This document shows, piece after piece, positions 1-8,758 of a stretch of 64,000 bases of DNA. Each line of letters opens with the position of its first letter. Positions within the stretch are counted from its first letter, which is position 1. The notes beneath the pieces are model-generated. The model was not told where the DNA came from. It saw only the letters and a program-made list of their open reading frames with translations, and did no database searches. This DNA comes from Bog-105 sp965277855. GTDB lineage: Bacteria; Acidobacteriota; Terriglobia; Bryobacterales; Bryobacteraceae. Location of the stretch: the NCBI GenBank assembly GCA_965277855.1, contig OZ255847.1:5890001-5954000 (forward strand). Direction: 5' to 3'. The position numbers were made by a program, and so were the translations under genes.

Positions 1-295
1 CTTTGAAATCGCGCTGGCTGAAACGCAGCGCTACTGCATTCCACAGCTGCGTCTTGCCGCCCAGACCGCGGCTGCGCTCTCCGTCCATCCCCGGCTTGCC
101 GGGCTTCATCGTCGGAATGTGACGGAACGGAAATTCGTAGGGCAGCGCATGCGTGTTGAAATCCGTACGCGTATTTAGTTTGGGGCCTCCTTCGAGCACC
201 AGCACGTCCGCTCCCAATTCCGCAAGCCGCGCCGACAGCGTTCCGCCGCCTGCCCCGGAACCGACTACCACCACATCGTAAATCTTGTCCGCCAT
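1..295 (-). CDS. GMC-family FAD-dependent oxidoreductase, N-terminal part (runs off the window)
   Basis: Only the first 98 residues are present; the gene continues past base 1. It starts MADKIYDVVVVGSGAGGG, a Rossmann FAD-binding motif (GxGxxGG, about residues 12-18), followed by the acidic end of the second strand (LVLEGG). Around residues 77-87 the GLGGKTQLWN segment matches the GG-x-T-x-x-W-N signature of glucose-methanol-choline oxidoreductases. Such enzymes oxidise alcohols or sugars using FAD; the substrate cannot be told. It lies 3 bases downstream of the VCBS-repeat gene on the same strand, so the two are probably co-transcribed. Family call is firm; the missing C-terminus prevents a finer call. 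Confidence 0.85.
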   Translation of the reverse strand, partial: MADKIYDVVVVGSGAGGGTLSARLAELGADVLVLEGGPKLNTRTDFNTHALPYEFPFRHIPTMKPGKPGMDGERSRGLGGKTQLWNAVALRFSQRDFK

Positions 296-298
296 TTG

Positions 299-1432
299 TT
301 ACTTCGTTTTATTCTCAAAAAGAAACAACCCGCTCTTGCCTGCTACCACAAAGTCGAGGTCTCCATCCCCGTCAATATCCACCGCCGGAATTTGTAAACC
401 TCCGCCGGTACGTCCGCCGTAATCGACCACGTGTTTCACCCACTCGATCTCTTTCCCGGGAACCATCAGCCTCTCATACCAGTACACTCCAAGTGGTTCG
501 CGCGCGCCGGGATCTTTCCCGTTATGCGCCATAAACCGTTTGCCGGTCAGCAGACCGATGTTTTTCCCATCGTGAAAATTAACCACCGTCACCGCATGGG
601 GTTGCGACCAGCTATCGTCGATCATGTGCTTCTCCCACGACCCGCCGCCTTTATTCTCCAGCCAGAAAATTCCATAATTGTGAGCCATGGACGTGATTAC
701 ATCCGGCTTGCCGTCGTTATTCACGTCCGCCACGTACATGAATCCCACATCGCCCAGCTTCCACTCTTCGTGCAGTTTCCAATCTTGGCTCTTCGGGTCT
801 GACGGCGCTTCGAGCCAGCCATTCGGCGTCAAAATATCGTTCCGTCCGTCGCCGTTTACGTCACCCGCCCCGATCCCGTGACCGAGACTGTGCGGACTGG
901 CAATGTGCCCCTCCATCCCGCCATGCCCATCGCGGCTGAACCAGGTGAGCGGGGCCTTCGCATCGCCGAACTCGGGTAAGACCTCGTTGGCTTTTCCATC
1001 GTTGTCAAGATCGACCAACTCCGCAAATTCGACTGGCGCAATCGTGCTCATCGGACGCTCCTGCCAAGCACCCCCGTGATTGCCTGGGTTCTGCCACCAG
1101 GCGACTTTCTTGCTGAACCAACCAACAGTAACGAGATCGACATGCCCGTCGCCATCGACATCAAGCGGAACCGTGCTCAGGTCATCGATGTAGTTATTTG
1201 TATAGTCGATGTCGCGGAAATGATGCTTTTTCCAGCTAGGGCCTTCATACCAGTTTTCGCCCGACACAATGTCGAGTTTGCCGTCCCCATTGATGTCACA
1301 GACCGCCGCCGACTCGCTCGATCCTAAATCGATAGTGTGTTTCTGGAAGGGCACATCGGCTGGCCTCACCGCCTCGTAAGCTGCCGCCACACAGCAGATG
1401 CCGATGAGTGCAAAAAGAAATTTCTTTGGCAC
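299..1432 (-). CDS. Secreted FG-GAP/VCBS-repeat beta-propeller protein
   Basis: About 377 residues from a GTG start at 1432, which gives the signal peptide MPKKFLFALIGICCVAAA and has an AGGTGA-like ribosome site upstream. An ATG at 1516 would add 28 residues without signal character and overlap the divergent gene. The body carries at least five calcium-binding-type repeats (DINGDGKLDIV, DVDGDGHVDLV, DVNGDGRNDIL, DVNNDGKPDVI, DIDGDGDLDFV), the FG-GAP/VCBS signature of an integrin-alpha-like seven-bladed propeller. Such proteins are common exported proteins of Acidobacteriota and Planctomycetota; ligand unknown. It is immediately upstream of the GMC oxidoreductase, so it may be a partner of that enzyme (inference). 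Confidence 0.85.
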   Translation of the reverse strand: MPKKFLFALIGICCVAAAYEAVRPADVPFQKHTIDLGSSESAAVCDINGDGKLDIVSGENWYEGPSWKKHHFRDIDYTNNYIDDLSTVPLDVDGDGHVDLVTVGWFSKKVAWWQNPGNHGGAWQERPMSTIAPVEFAELVDLDNDGKANEVLPEFGDAKAPLTWFSRDGHGGMEGHIASPHSLGHGIGAGDVNGDGRNDILTPNGWLEAPSDPKSQDWKLHEEWKLGDVGFMYVADVNNDGKPDVITSMAHNYGIFWLENKGGGSWEKHMIDDSWSQPHAVTVVNFHDGKNIGLLTGKRFMAHNGKDPGAREPLGVYWYERLMVPGKEIEWVKHVVDYGGRTGGGLQIPAVDIDGDGDLDFVVAGKSGLFLFENKTK

Positions 1433-1507
1433 GACGTATAACCTATCACCTGCCAAACTCGTATCTAGAAGTGTGGGATCGTAAGCATGATGACTGATCG
1501 CGAATAG

Positions 1508-2320
1508 ATGACCCACCTTTTTTGCTGCTTTTTACTCCTCTGGGCTGATGCTGGAATGCCAACCCTCACCCATACCCCCCTGGAGAAAGGCTTCAATGAC
1601 ATGTACAACCTGGAATTTGCAAAAGCGCATCAGGCCTTCGAAAATTGGGAGAAACAGCATCCAGATGATCCGGAAGCTCCGGTCTTCGATGCCGCCGCTT
1701 ATCTCTTCTCGGAATTCGACAGATTGCGCATACTGCAATCGCAATTCTTTGTGAACGACCAGGGTTATTCGTCCCTCAAACGGCAGATGCCGAGTCCAGA
1801 GATTAGGCGGCAGTTTGAGGCGGCGCTCGGGCAAGGCGAAACGCTGGCAACAGCGCGCCTGAAAAAATCGCCGAATGATCAAGTGGCACTGTTTGCCAAT
1901 GTATTGCGGCTGGGATTGCACTCGAACTACCTGGCCCTTATCCAGAAGAATAATTTCGCGGCCTTGACGGAAGTCAAACAATCGACATTCCTGGCCGAAC
2001 AGCTGGTCAAGTTGTATCCAGACAACTTCGACGCTTATATTGCCATCGGTATCGAAAATTATCTGCTGAGTCTCAAACCTGCTCCTGTTCGCTGGTTCTT
2101 ACACGCGACCGGAGCGCAGACCGATAAACAATTTGGTATAGAAAAGTTACGGCTCACCGCCACGCAAGGCCACTACCTGAAACCTTACGCGCAGTTGCTA
2201 TTAGCGGTAGCTGCCTTACGCGACAGGAACGACCAGGAAGCACGCACTTACCTGTCCGACCTGGCCACGCGTTTTCCGCACAACCCGCTATATCGCGAAG
2301 AGCTCGCTAAGATTCAGTGA
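1508..2320 (+). CDS. Exported TPR-like protein of unknown function
   Basis: 270 residues. The N-terminus (MTHLFCCFLLLWADAG) looks like a short signal peptide. The remainder is mostly helical with TPR-like spacing: a repeat around residues 27-60 (FNDMYNLEFAKAHQAFENWEKQHPDDP) and another near the C-terminus (ALRDRNDQEARTYLSDLATRFPHNPLYREEL). No catalytic motif is visible. It diverges from the VCBS gene with about 75 bases between the starts, room for a shared promoter region, and ends exactly where the oppF-like gene ends (convergent, 0 bases apart). Likely a periplasmic scaffold; function unknown. Confidence 0.65.
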   Translation: MTHLFCCFLLLWADAGMPTLTHTPLEKGFNDMYNLEFAKAHQAFENWEKQHPDDPEAPVFDAAAYLFSEFDRLRILQSQFFVNDQGYSSLKRQMPSPEIRRQFEAALGQGETLATARLKKSPNDQVALFANVLRLGLHSNYLALIQKNNFAALTEVKQSTFLAEQLVKLYPDNFDAYIAIGIENYLLSLKPAPVRWFLHATGAQTDKQFGIEKLRLTATQGHYLKPYAQLLLAVAALRDRNDQEARTYLSDLATRFPHNPLYREELAKIQ

Positions 2321-3265
2321 TTACAGAACGTCGCGGATGCAAGCTTTGAAATGGCCCGGCGTTACCTCGCGCAGCTCGGGAATCACTTCCGCGCATTCCG
2401 GGATAGCGTACGGGCAGCGTGTTCTAAAAACGCAGCCGGACGGTGGGTTTACGGGCGAAGGGATTTCGCCGGTGAGGATGATCGGCTGCCGTTTTGCATT
2501 CGGATCGGGTGCCGGCGCAGCCGATAGCAGGGCTTGCGTGTAAGGATGCTTCGGGGTGCGGCTAAGCGCGCGAGCCGGCGCAAGCTCCATAATCCGTCCC
2601 AGGTATAGAACGGCTATGCGGTGGCAGAGTCGTTCCACCACCGCCAGATCATGCGAGACGAATAGGATAGACAACATAAATTCCTGCTGCAGCTCCTGAA
2701 TCAGCTCGACGACTTGCGCCTGCACAGACACATCGAGCGCTGAAACGGGCTCATCGGCCACTACAAATTTCGGATGAAGAATCAGCGCGCGAGCGATTCC
2801 GATGCGCTGGCGCTGGCCACCTGAGAATTGGTGCGGATACCGTGCCATATATTCGGGAGGCAGCCCGACCCGGCGCAAGATTTCCGCTACTTGCTCTTTT
2901 CGTCCGGCAGCAGTAGCGCTGCCATGAATGCGCAACGGTTCGCCGATGATCTCGCCCACCGTCATGCGCGGATTGAGACTGGCAAACGGATCCTGAAAAA
3001 TCATCTGCATGTCGCGCCGCAGCGGACGCATTTCGGACCGGCTCAAGTGCGTAATGTCGCGCCCATCGAAGAGAATTCGTCCCCCGGTCGGATCGAGCAG
3101 CCGTAAAATCGAGCGTCCGAGCGTGCTCTTTCCTGAGCCCGATTCGCCGACCAGTCCCATAATCTCCCGGTCGCGGATCGTTAACGTGACGTCTTGTAGA
3201 GCATGCACCTTTGCCCCTCCGGAAACCGGAAACACTTTTTCCAGATGCTGTACCTCGACCGTCAT
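2321..3265 (-). CDS. Peptide/nickel ABC transporter ATP-binding protein (OppF/DppF-type)
   Basis: 314 residues from an ATG whose A is shared with the TGA of the preceding ATPase gene (TGATG), so translation is coupled. Walker A GESGSGKST (about residues 40-48), Q-loop QDP (91-93), ABC signature SGGQRQR (148-154), Walker B FVVADEP (167-173) and H-loop SHD (204-206) are all intact. The C-terminal oligopeptide-transport extension is present with four cysteines at about 278, 284, 291 and 309, as in DppF/OppF proteins that bind an Fe-S cluster. It powers import of peptides or similar solutes with the permeases at 6999-8723; the two ATPases are encoded divergently from receptor and permeases. Confidence 0.93.
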   Translation of the reverse strand: MTVEVQHLEKVFPVSGGAKVHALQDVTLTIRDREIMGLVGESGSGKSTLGRSILRLLDPTGGRILFDGRDITHLSRSEMRPLRRDMQMIFQDPFASLNPRMTVGEIIGEPLRIHGSATAAGRKEQVAEILRRVGLPPEYMARYPHQFSGGQRQRIGIARALILHPKFVVADEPVSALDVSVQAQVVELIQELQQEFMLSILFVSHDLAVVERLCHRIAVLYLGRIMELAPARALSRTPKHPYTQALLSAAPAPDPNAKRQPIILTGEIPSPVNPPSGCVFRTRCPYAIPECAEVIPELREVTPGHFKACIRDVL

Positions 3266-4092
3266 CAGGCGCTGGCGTGTAGCTTGCGCGCGCTCTCGAG
3301 CAGCTTTTGGGTATAGGGATGGCCGGGCGCCGCGAAGATCGTGTCCACGGGCGCATCTTCCACAACACGGCCCTGGTACATGACAGCCACCCGTGTGGCC
3401 ATTTGCGCGACTACGCCTAAGTCGTGCGTCACGAACAGAATACTCATACCGATTTCCTGTTGCAATCGGCGCATTAGGTCGAGGATTTGCGCTTGTACTG
3501 TGACATCGAGCGCAGTCGTTGGCTCGTCGGCTATTAAGAGCGAAGGGTTGCACGAGAGCGCCATAGCGATCATGACTCGCTGACGCATGCCGCCCGACAT
3601 CTGGTGCGGATAGTCGCGCAAACGTCTTTTCGCATCGGCTATTCCAACTAGCTGAAACAGATCCACCGCCGCAGCCAGCGCTTGCGTCCTCGTCTTGCGT
3701 TGATGCAGAACGATCGCTTCCGCCACTTGATCGCCTGCCGTGAAAACAGGGTTGAGCGAGGTCATGGGTTCTTGAAAAATCATCGCGATCGAATTGCCTC
3801 GCACCGTGCGCATGTCGCGTTCTGAAAGCCGGGTTAAATCGCGGCTGCTTCCGTTTTCTGCCGTAAATTCGATGGAGCCGCTGACGATTTCGCCGGGTGG
3901 AGAAATCAGGCGCATAATCGACAGACTCGTGACGCTCTTGCCTGACCCGGACTCGCCCATCAACGCCAGAGTCTCGCCACGTTTAATTTCGAAGCTCACG
4001 CCGTCCACAGATTTCACAACAGCAGTCCGGGCATGGAAGTACGTCTTCAAATCACGAACTGCCAGGACAGTTTGTACACTCAAGTTTTCCAT
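3265..4092 (-). CDS. Peptide/nickel ABC transporter ATP-binding protein (OppD/DppD-type), short C-terminus
   Basis: About 275 residues if started at MENLSVQ. Walker A GESGSGKS (46-53), signature MSGGMRQR (165-172) and Walker B LLIADEP (185-191) are intact. The protein stops shortly after the HPYTQKLLES motif, so the usual cysteine-containing C-terminal extension of OppD/DppD is missing; the partner ATPase keeps it. Start is uncertain: the ATG at 4092 overlaps, on the opposite strand, the ATG of the metallopeptidase gene at 4091 (palindromic CATG); other options are ATG 4098, ATG 4131 or TTG 4083. None has a clear ribosome site. It is first in the leftward two-gene unit with the OppF-type ATPase. 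Confidence 0.88.
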   Translation of the reverse strand: MENLSVQTVLAVRDLKTYFHARTAVVKSVDGVSFEIKRGETLALMGESGSGKSVTSLSIMRLISPPGEIVSGSIEFTAENGSSRDLTRLSERDMRTVRGNSIAMIFQEPMTSLNPVFTAGDQVAEAIVLHQRKTRTQALAAAVDLFQLVGIADAKRRLRDYPHQMSGGMRQRVMIAMALSCNPSLLIADEPTTALDVTVQAQILDLMRRLQQEIGMSILFVTHDLGVVAQMATRVAVMYQGRVVEDAPVDTIFAAPGHPYTQKLLESARKLHASA

Positions 4093-5497
4093 GCGCATTG
4101 CAATAGGCGGCATCCAGACGGAATCGAGCACTTACAGCCGTATCCGCAGTAGAACCGCAGACTTCCGTATTCTACGGGGCGAGCAGATTCTAGCCGACGA
4201 GTATTTCCGCTTCGTGCATGAATTTAACGCGGAGCTCGTTCCAACGTTTTTTGCGCGCGCTGTACCGGGCGGCCCGATCGAGGCGGAAACATATGAAGTC
4301 TTTAAGGCGGAATTTCTCGAACGGCTGCGCGCCGCCTGTCCGGTGGACGGCTTATATCTCGCCATGCACGGAGCGATGTTTGTCGAAGGCATGATCGATG
4401 CGGAAGGCGACTGGATTTCAGCAGCGCGTGAGGTGGTCGGGGAAGATTGCCTGATCAGCGCGAGCTACGATCTGCACGGCAACATGAGCCATCGCATCAT
4501 TGACGCGCTCGACATGTTTACTGCTTACCGGACCGCGCCGCACATCGATGTGGAAGCCACTATGCGGAAGGGCTTGGGAATGCTGGTCGACTGCCTCCAA
4601 AGAAAGGTCGGGCCGATGATCGTGTGGACGGCGATTCCGGTTCTGATGCCCGGCGAGCGCAGCAGCACGTTAGACGAGCCGGCGAAATCGCTTTACGCCG
4701 AACTGGCGGTGAGCAATGCAAAGCCTGGCGTGCTCGATGCCTCCCTGCTGGTGGGTTACGTGTGGGCTGATGAGCCGCGCGCAACGGCGAGTGCTGTTCT
4801 CACGGGCATGGCTGGGCGGGGCTTATCCGAAGAAGCGCGGCGGCTGGGTGGGCTCTACTGGGAGGCGCGCGAGCGCTTTCAATTCGGCGTGAAAACAGGT
4901 TTGCTCGACGAGTGTTTGACCTGGGCCGAAGCGGCGGAGACGCGTCCGGTGATTCTGGCAGATTCGGGCGACAATCCAACCGGCGGCGGCGTGGGCGATC
5001 GCGCCGAAGTTTTGGAGGCGCTGCTCGAACGTGGCTTCAACGATACGCTGGTGGCTGGCATTGCCGATCCCCCGGCTACCGAGGCGTGTTTCCGTGCCGG
5101 CGCCGGGCGGAAAATTCTTCTACAAATCGGCTCCGCGCTCGACCCGCAGGGCGGCACGCCTGTCCAGTGCGAGGTAGAAGTGATTTGCTTAGCGGACCGC
5201 CAGGCGGTCGTTCAGGTGGACGGCATCACGGTCGTGCTGACCGGTTTCCGGCGTCCTTTCCACTATTTGCAGGACTTCTACCGCTTGGGGCTCGATCCCG
5301 CGAAGGTCAGACTTCTGGTCGTCAAATCAGGTTACTTGTCGCCCGAACTAGCACCGCTTGCCAACCCGAATCTGATGGCTTTAACCGATGGCGCGGTCAA
5401 TCAGGACATAGAGAGATTGTCGAACCGACGTCGTCCGCCTAGCTATCCGTTCGACAAGTCATTCCAGTGGCGTCCGGGAACTTACCACACACAGTGA
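4091..5497 (+). CDS. M81-family metallopeptidase (MlrC-like)
   Basis: 468 residues from ATG 4091 (MRIAIGGIQTESSTYS), which aligns with the usual M81 N-terminus (GG[IF]xxExNTFS). Further family blocks: YLAMHGAMFVEGMIDAEGDW (about 88-107), SYDLHGNMS (about 125), YRTAPHIDVEAT (about 145) and the C-terminal DSGDNPTGGGVGD (about 292). M81 proteins are zinc enzymes related to MlrC, which acts on linearised microcystin; most members act on unknown short or D-amino-acid peptides. The residue before the conserved Glu is Thr, not His. The gene heads a coupled operon with a peptide-type importer, so the likely role is hydrolysis of an imported small peptide (inference). No ribosome site is visible at this start. 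Confidence 0.85.
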   Translation: MRIAIGGIQTESSTYSRIRSRTADFRILRGEQILADEYFRFVHEFNAELVPTFFARAVPGGPIEAETYEVFKAEFLERLRAACPVDGLYLAMHGAMFVEGMIDAEGDWISAAREVVGEDCLISASYDLHGNMSHRIIDALDMFTAYRTAPHIDVEATMRKGLGMLVDCLQRKVGPMIVWTAIPVLMPGERSSTLDEPAKSLYAELAVSNAKPGVLDASLLVGYVWADEPRATASAVLTGMAGRGLSEEARRLGGLYWEARERFQFGVKTGLLDECLTWAEAAETRPVILADSGDNPTGGGVGDRAEVLEALLERGFNDTLVAGIADPPATEACFRAGAGRKILLQIGSALDPQGGTPVQCEVEVICLADRQAVVQVDGITVVLTGFRRPFHYLQDFYRLGLDPAKVRLLVVKSGYLSPELAPLANPNLMALTDGAVNQDIERLSNRRRPPSYPFDKSFQWRPGTYHTQ

Positions 5498-7002
5498 AGC
5501 TTGCTTCGCTACTGCTGCTACTCATGCTCGTAGGGTGCGGCGCGCCGCGTCGCTCCGACGACGAACTCGTCATGATGCAAACCGAAGCGCCCCGCAGCAT
5601 GGACCCGGGAAATCACACCGCGACCTACACAACCGCCGTGCTGGACCCGATGTACGAATCGCTGGTGCAATTTGATGAGAAGCTGAACCTGGTTCCCGGT
5701 CTCGCGACCGAATGGCATTCGAATCCCGCTGGAAATATATGGACGGCGAAGCTGAGAACCGGAGTATTTTTTCACGATGGAACCAAATTGGATGCGCCGG
5801 CCGCCGTGGCTTCGTTTGCCCGGCTGCTCGATGCCAAACGAGGGCTGGCGGGCAGCGGCAGCTTTCGCTCGGTGGTCGAACGCGTCACGGTTTGTGAGAA
5901 CGGCAGCGCAGTGTGCTTCTTTCTGCGGGAACCCTACGCCGCTTTGCCGAGCTTGCTGACGGTGACTCCGGTGGTGAGCCCAAAGGCCGACGCGAAGGGC
6001 ATGCTGGAACAGCATGCCGTCGGCACTGGCCCCTACAAATTCATCGATTGGAAAACCGGCGAATATGTGCTCGAAGAGCGCAACTTGCAGTATTGGGGAC
6101 CAAAACCGAAATGGGCGCGCCTCAAGTGGATCTGGAGTACCGAACCGGCGCTGATGAATATGGCGATTGCGGCGCGTGAAGTCGATTTAGTGAATCCGCT
6201 ACCGCCTGTTTTTGCCGAAGCGCTGCGGCGGAACAAGCGCGTAAAGCTGCTCGAAGGCAAAAGCTCGGCGGTGTTTTGGGTGGCGCTCAACATGCGGAGT
6301 AAGCCGCTCGACGACGTGCGTGTCCGGCAGGCGCTCAACTACGCTACCGACCGCGCTGCTCTCATCCGCTCGCAATTGCGCGGGTACGGGCTGCCGGCTA
6401 ATTCACCGCTGGCGCCGGCCGACTTCGGCTATGATCCTGCTATTCGCGGCTACGCTTTCAATCTGGCAAAAGCACGGGCGCTGCTGGTGGAAGCGGGCTT
6501 CGGGCAAGGATTTCACATGAATGTCGCGGCCCAGGAAGGCCAGACGAATATTGTGCAGGCGCTCGCCGGTATGTGGGCGCAGATCAACGTGACGCTGCAT
6601 ATCCGGCAGATGGAGACCGGCGTCTTTTCGCAGGCCATCTTTGGAAGTCCGGCGCAGAAACGGGAGCAGGATATCCAGGCCGTTTTCGCGTCGTGGACTT
6701 CTTCCAACCTGGATGCCGAGCATCAGCTCGGGCCGCTCTACAGAACCAAAAGCTGGGCTCCAGCCGGGGCGAATCTCGGGTTCTACAGCAACAAAAAGTT
6801 GGATCTCTTGCTCGACCAGGCGGCCCGCGAACTAAATGTCAGAAAGCGCGAAGAGTTGTATTCAGAAGCCCAGCAGATCATTTCGGACGACGCGCCGCAC
6901 GTTCTTCTGTATTACGTGAAAGATCTGGCGGCCGAGCAGGCGTCACTGAGCCGTCCATGGATCTTTCCCGGAGGAGAAGTGCGTTTGGCGGGAGACGAGT
7001 GA
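5494..7002 (+). CDS. Peptide ABC transporter substrate-binding lipoprotein (SBP family 5)
   Basis: 502 residues from GTG 5494, which overlaps the metallopeptidase stop as GTGA. The N-terminus is a lipoprotein signal peptide with lipobox LVGC (Cys at residue 15), so the protein should be membrane-anchored outside the cytoplasm. The family 5 pattern follows: MDPGNHTATYTTAVLDPMYESLV, a WTAKLRTGVFFHDGT block typical of DppA/OppA, and the C-terminal EAQQIISDDAPHVLLYY block. It captures the solute and passes it to the permeases encoded directly downstream. A longer ATG start at 5467 would bury the signal peptide and is less likely. Confidence 0.9.
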   Translation: MKLASLLLLLMLVGCGAPRRSDDELVMMQTEAPRSMDPGNHTATYTTAVLDPMYESLVQFDEKLNLVPGLATEWHSNPAGNIWTAKLRTGVFFHDGTKLDAPAAVASFARLLDAKRGLAGSGSFRSVVERVTVCENGSAVCFFLREPYAALPSLLTVTPVVSPKADAKGMLEQHAVGTGPYKFIDWKTGEYVLEERNLQYWGPKPKWARLKWIWSTEPALMNMAIAAREVDLVNPLPPVFAEALRRNKRVKLLEGKSSAVFWVALNMRSKPLDDVRVRQALNYATDRAALIRSQLRGYGLPANSPLAPADFGYDPAIRGYAFNLAKARALLVEAGFGQGFHMNVAAQEGQTNIVQALAGMWAQINVTLHIRQMETGVFSQAIFGSPAQKREQDIQAVFASWTSSNLDAEHQLGPLYRTKSWAPAGANLGFYSNKKLDLLLDQAARELNVRKREELYSEAQQIISDDAPHVLLYYVKDLAAEQASLSRPWIFPGGEVRLAGDE

Positions 7003-7919
7003 AGACGTACCTACTGCGGAAACTGCTCACGCTGCCGGCGATTCTGCTGTGCGCGTCGTTCCTGATTTTTGGGGCGGTGCGCTTGCTGCCCGGTGATCCG
7101 GCGCGCCTCATGGCGGGCATGCAGGCGGATCAAAGCGTCGTCGAGACTGTGCGCACCAGGCTCGGACTGGACAGGCCCTTTGCCTTGCAATACGGGTTAT
7201 TTCTGACGCGAGCGCTGCACGGTGATCTGGGCACGTCGATCCGCTCGCAGAAACCTGTGCGGCAAGAAATTGCAGAGCGGCTGCCGTACACGCTGGGACT
7301 CACGGTCGCCGCTTTCGCTTTCGCAATTGTGCTGGGCTTGAGCACCGGTGTACTGGCGGCGGCGTTTCGCGGCTCCTGGATTGACGGTGTCGTGACATTT
7401 TCGGCAATTGCCGGCGGTTCCATCCCGAACTACTGGCTGGCATTGATGGCGATGGCCGTGATCTGCGTCCAACTGGGCTGGCTGCCGCTGATGGGCGCCG
7501 ATGGATGGCGCAATTATCTGCTGCCTGCCACTACTTTGGGTTTGTTACCGGCGGCGATCATCGCTCGCATGACCCGCGCGAGCATGCTAGAGATCCTGAG
7601 CCAGAACTACATTCAGACCGCGCGCGCCAAAGGATTGAGCAATGCTAGCGTGTACCTGAAACATGCGTTGCGCAATGCACTGGTGCCCGTTGTGACAATC
7701 GTGGGCATGAACTTCGCGGGGCTGCTCGGTGGCGCGGTGATTACCGAAACGGTGTTCAGCTGGCCCGGTGTCGGCCGGCTACTCATCGACGCGGTGCGCT
7801 ACCGCGATTACGCCACCATACAGGGCATTACGCTGCTGACTGTAGCGGCAGTGATCGTGATGAACCTGGCGGTGGACCTGCTGATCGGGTTTTTAGACCC
7901 GCGGATCCGGCTAGAGTAG
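6999..7919 (+). CDS. Peptide ABC transporter permease (OppB/DppB-type)
   Basis: 306 residues from GTG 6999, overlapping the receptor stop as GTGA, with a GGGAG ribosome site about 8 bases upstream. N-terminal hydrophobic segment, then RLLPGDPARLMAG and LGLDRPFALQYGLFL typical of DppB, several membrane segments, and the EAA-like loop TARAKGLSNASVYLKHALRNALVPV (about residues 207-231) that contacts the ATPase. Ends DLLIGFLDPRIRLE, the usual family terminus. Forms the channel with the next gene, whose ATG follows the stop directly. Confidence 0.93.
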   Translation: MKTYLLRKLLTLPAILLCASFLIFGAVRLLPGDPARLMAGMQADQSVVETVRTRLGLDRPFALQYGLFLTRALHGDLGTSIRSQKPVRQEIAERLPYTLGLTVAAFAFAIVLGLSTGVLAAAFRGSWIDGVVTFSAIAGGSIPNYWLALMAMAVICVQLGWLPLMGADGWRNYLLPATTLGLLPAAIIARMTRASMLEILSQNYIQTARAKGLSNASVYLKHALRNALVPVVTIVGMNFAGLLGGAVITETVFSWPGVGRLLIDAVRYRDYATIQGITLLTVAAVIVMNLAVDLLIGFLDPRIRLE

Positions 7920-8723
7920 ATGATCCGCTATAAAAACCTGACCATTGGTGCAACACTCGTCGGATTGCTCCTGCTCGCCGGATTGCTGGCGCCGCTTTTC
8001 GCGCCACACGATCCTTATAGTCAGGATCTGGCAGTAACGTTTCAGGGACCATCCTGGCTGCATCTTTTCGGCACAGACGATTACGGGCGCGACGTGTTCT
8101 CGCGCGTGCTGTATGGCGCGCGTTTGAGCCTCCTCGAAATTGGCGTGAGTGTCAGCCTGGCCGTACTGGTGGGCGTGAGCCTTGGTTTACTCGCCGGCTA
8201 CTTCGGCGGCCTTGCCGATCAAGTCATTTTGTGGTTTACAGACGTGCTGTATGCGTTTCCGGGCATTGTTCTGATGATTCTGCTGGTGGCGCTGTTGGGT
8301 CCTGGGTTGTTGAATACGCTGGTGGCGATCTCTTTGTTCTCGGTGCCGGTGTATACCCGCCTGACGCGCAACCTGACGTTGACTCTAAAGCGCCGCGAGT
8401 TCGTGGAAGCCGCGCACAGCCTCGGCGCAAGCACCTGGCGCATTTTGATTCATCACATCTTGCGGAATGCGTTTGTGCCTATCTTGATTCAAGCAACCGT
8501 GAGCGCCGGCGAGACGATCCTGACGGCCTCGGGCTTGAGCTTTCTCGGGCTGGGCGCTCAACCACCAGCGGCAGAGTGGGGCACCATGATGGGAGAAGGC
8601 CGCAAGTTTCTGGGCGTGGCGACTCATCTATCCTTCTTCCCGGGCATGGCCATCACCCTCGCCGCGATCGGATTCAATCTGCTGGGCGATGGATTGCGCG
8701 ACAAGCTTGACCCACGTTTCTGA
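7920..8723 (+). CDS. Peptide ABC transporter permease (OppC/DppC-type)
   Basis: 267 residues; the ATG abuts the TAG of the upstream permease. N-terminal membrane segment followed by LFAPHDPY and HLFGTDDYGRDVFSRVLYGAR, the classic DppC block, then five membrane segments and the ATPase-contact loop EFVEAAHSLGASTWRILIHH (about residues 161-180). Ends LLGDGLRDKLDPRF. Last gene of the operon metallopeptidase-receptor-permease-permease; the cognate ATPases are the divergent pair at 2321-4092. Confidence 0.93.
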   Translation: MIRYKNLTIGATLVGLLLLAGLLAPLFAPHDPYSQDLAVTFQGPSWLHLFGTDDYGRDVFSRVLYGARLSLLEIGVSVSLAVLVGVSLGLLAGYFGGLADQVILWFTDVLYAFPGIVLMILLVALLGPGLLNTLVAISLFSVPVYTRLTRNLTLTLKRREFVEAAHSLGASTWRILIHHILRNAFVPILIQATVSAGETILTASGLSFLGLGAQPPAAEWGTMMGEGRKFLGVATHLSFFPGMAITLAAIGFNLLGDGLRDKLDPRF

Positions 8724-8758
8724 AATTATGATTCTGGAACGGCATCGATAATGAAAGA

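Noticed and set aside
1432..1516. Start at ATG 1516 for the VCBS-repeat protein
   Set aside because: The added 28 residues have no signal character and overlap the divergent gene start; GTG 1432 gives a clean signal peptide and ribosome site.
2751..3383. Long alternative frames across the ATPase genes on both strands
   Set aside because: Shadow frames of the ABC ATPase genes caused by codon bias; no ribosome sites or family patterns.
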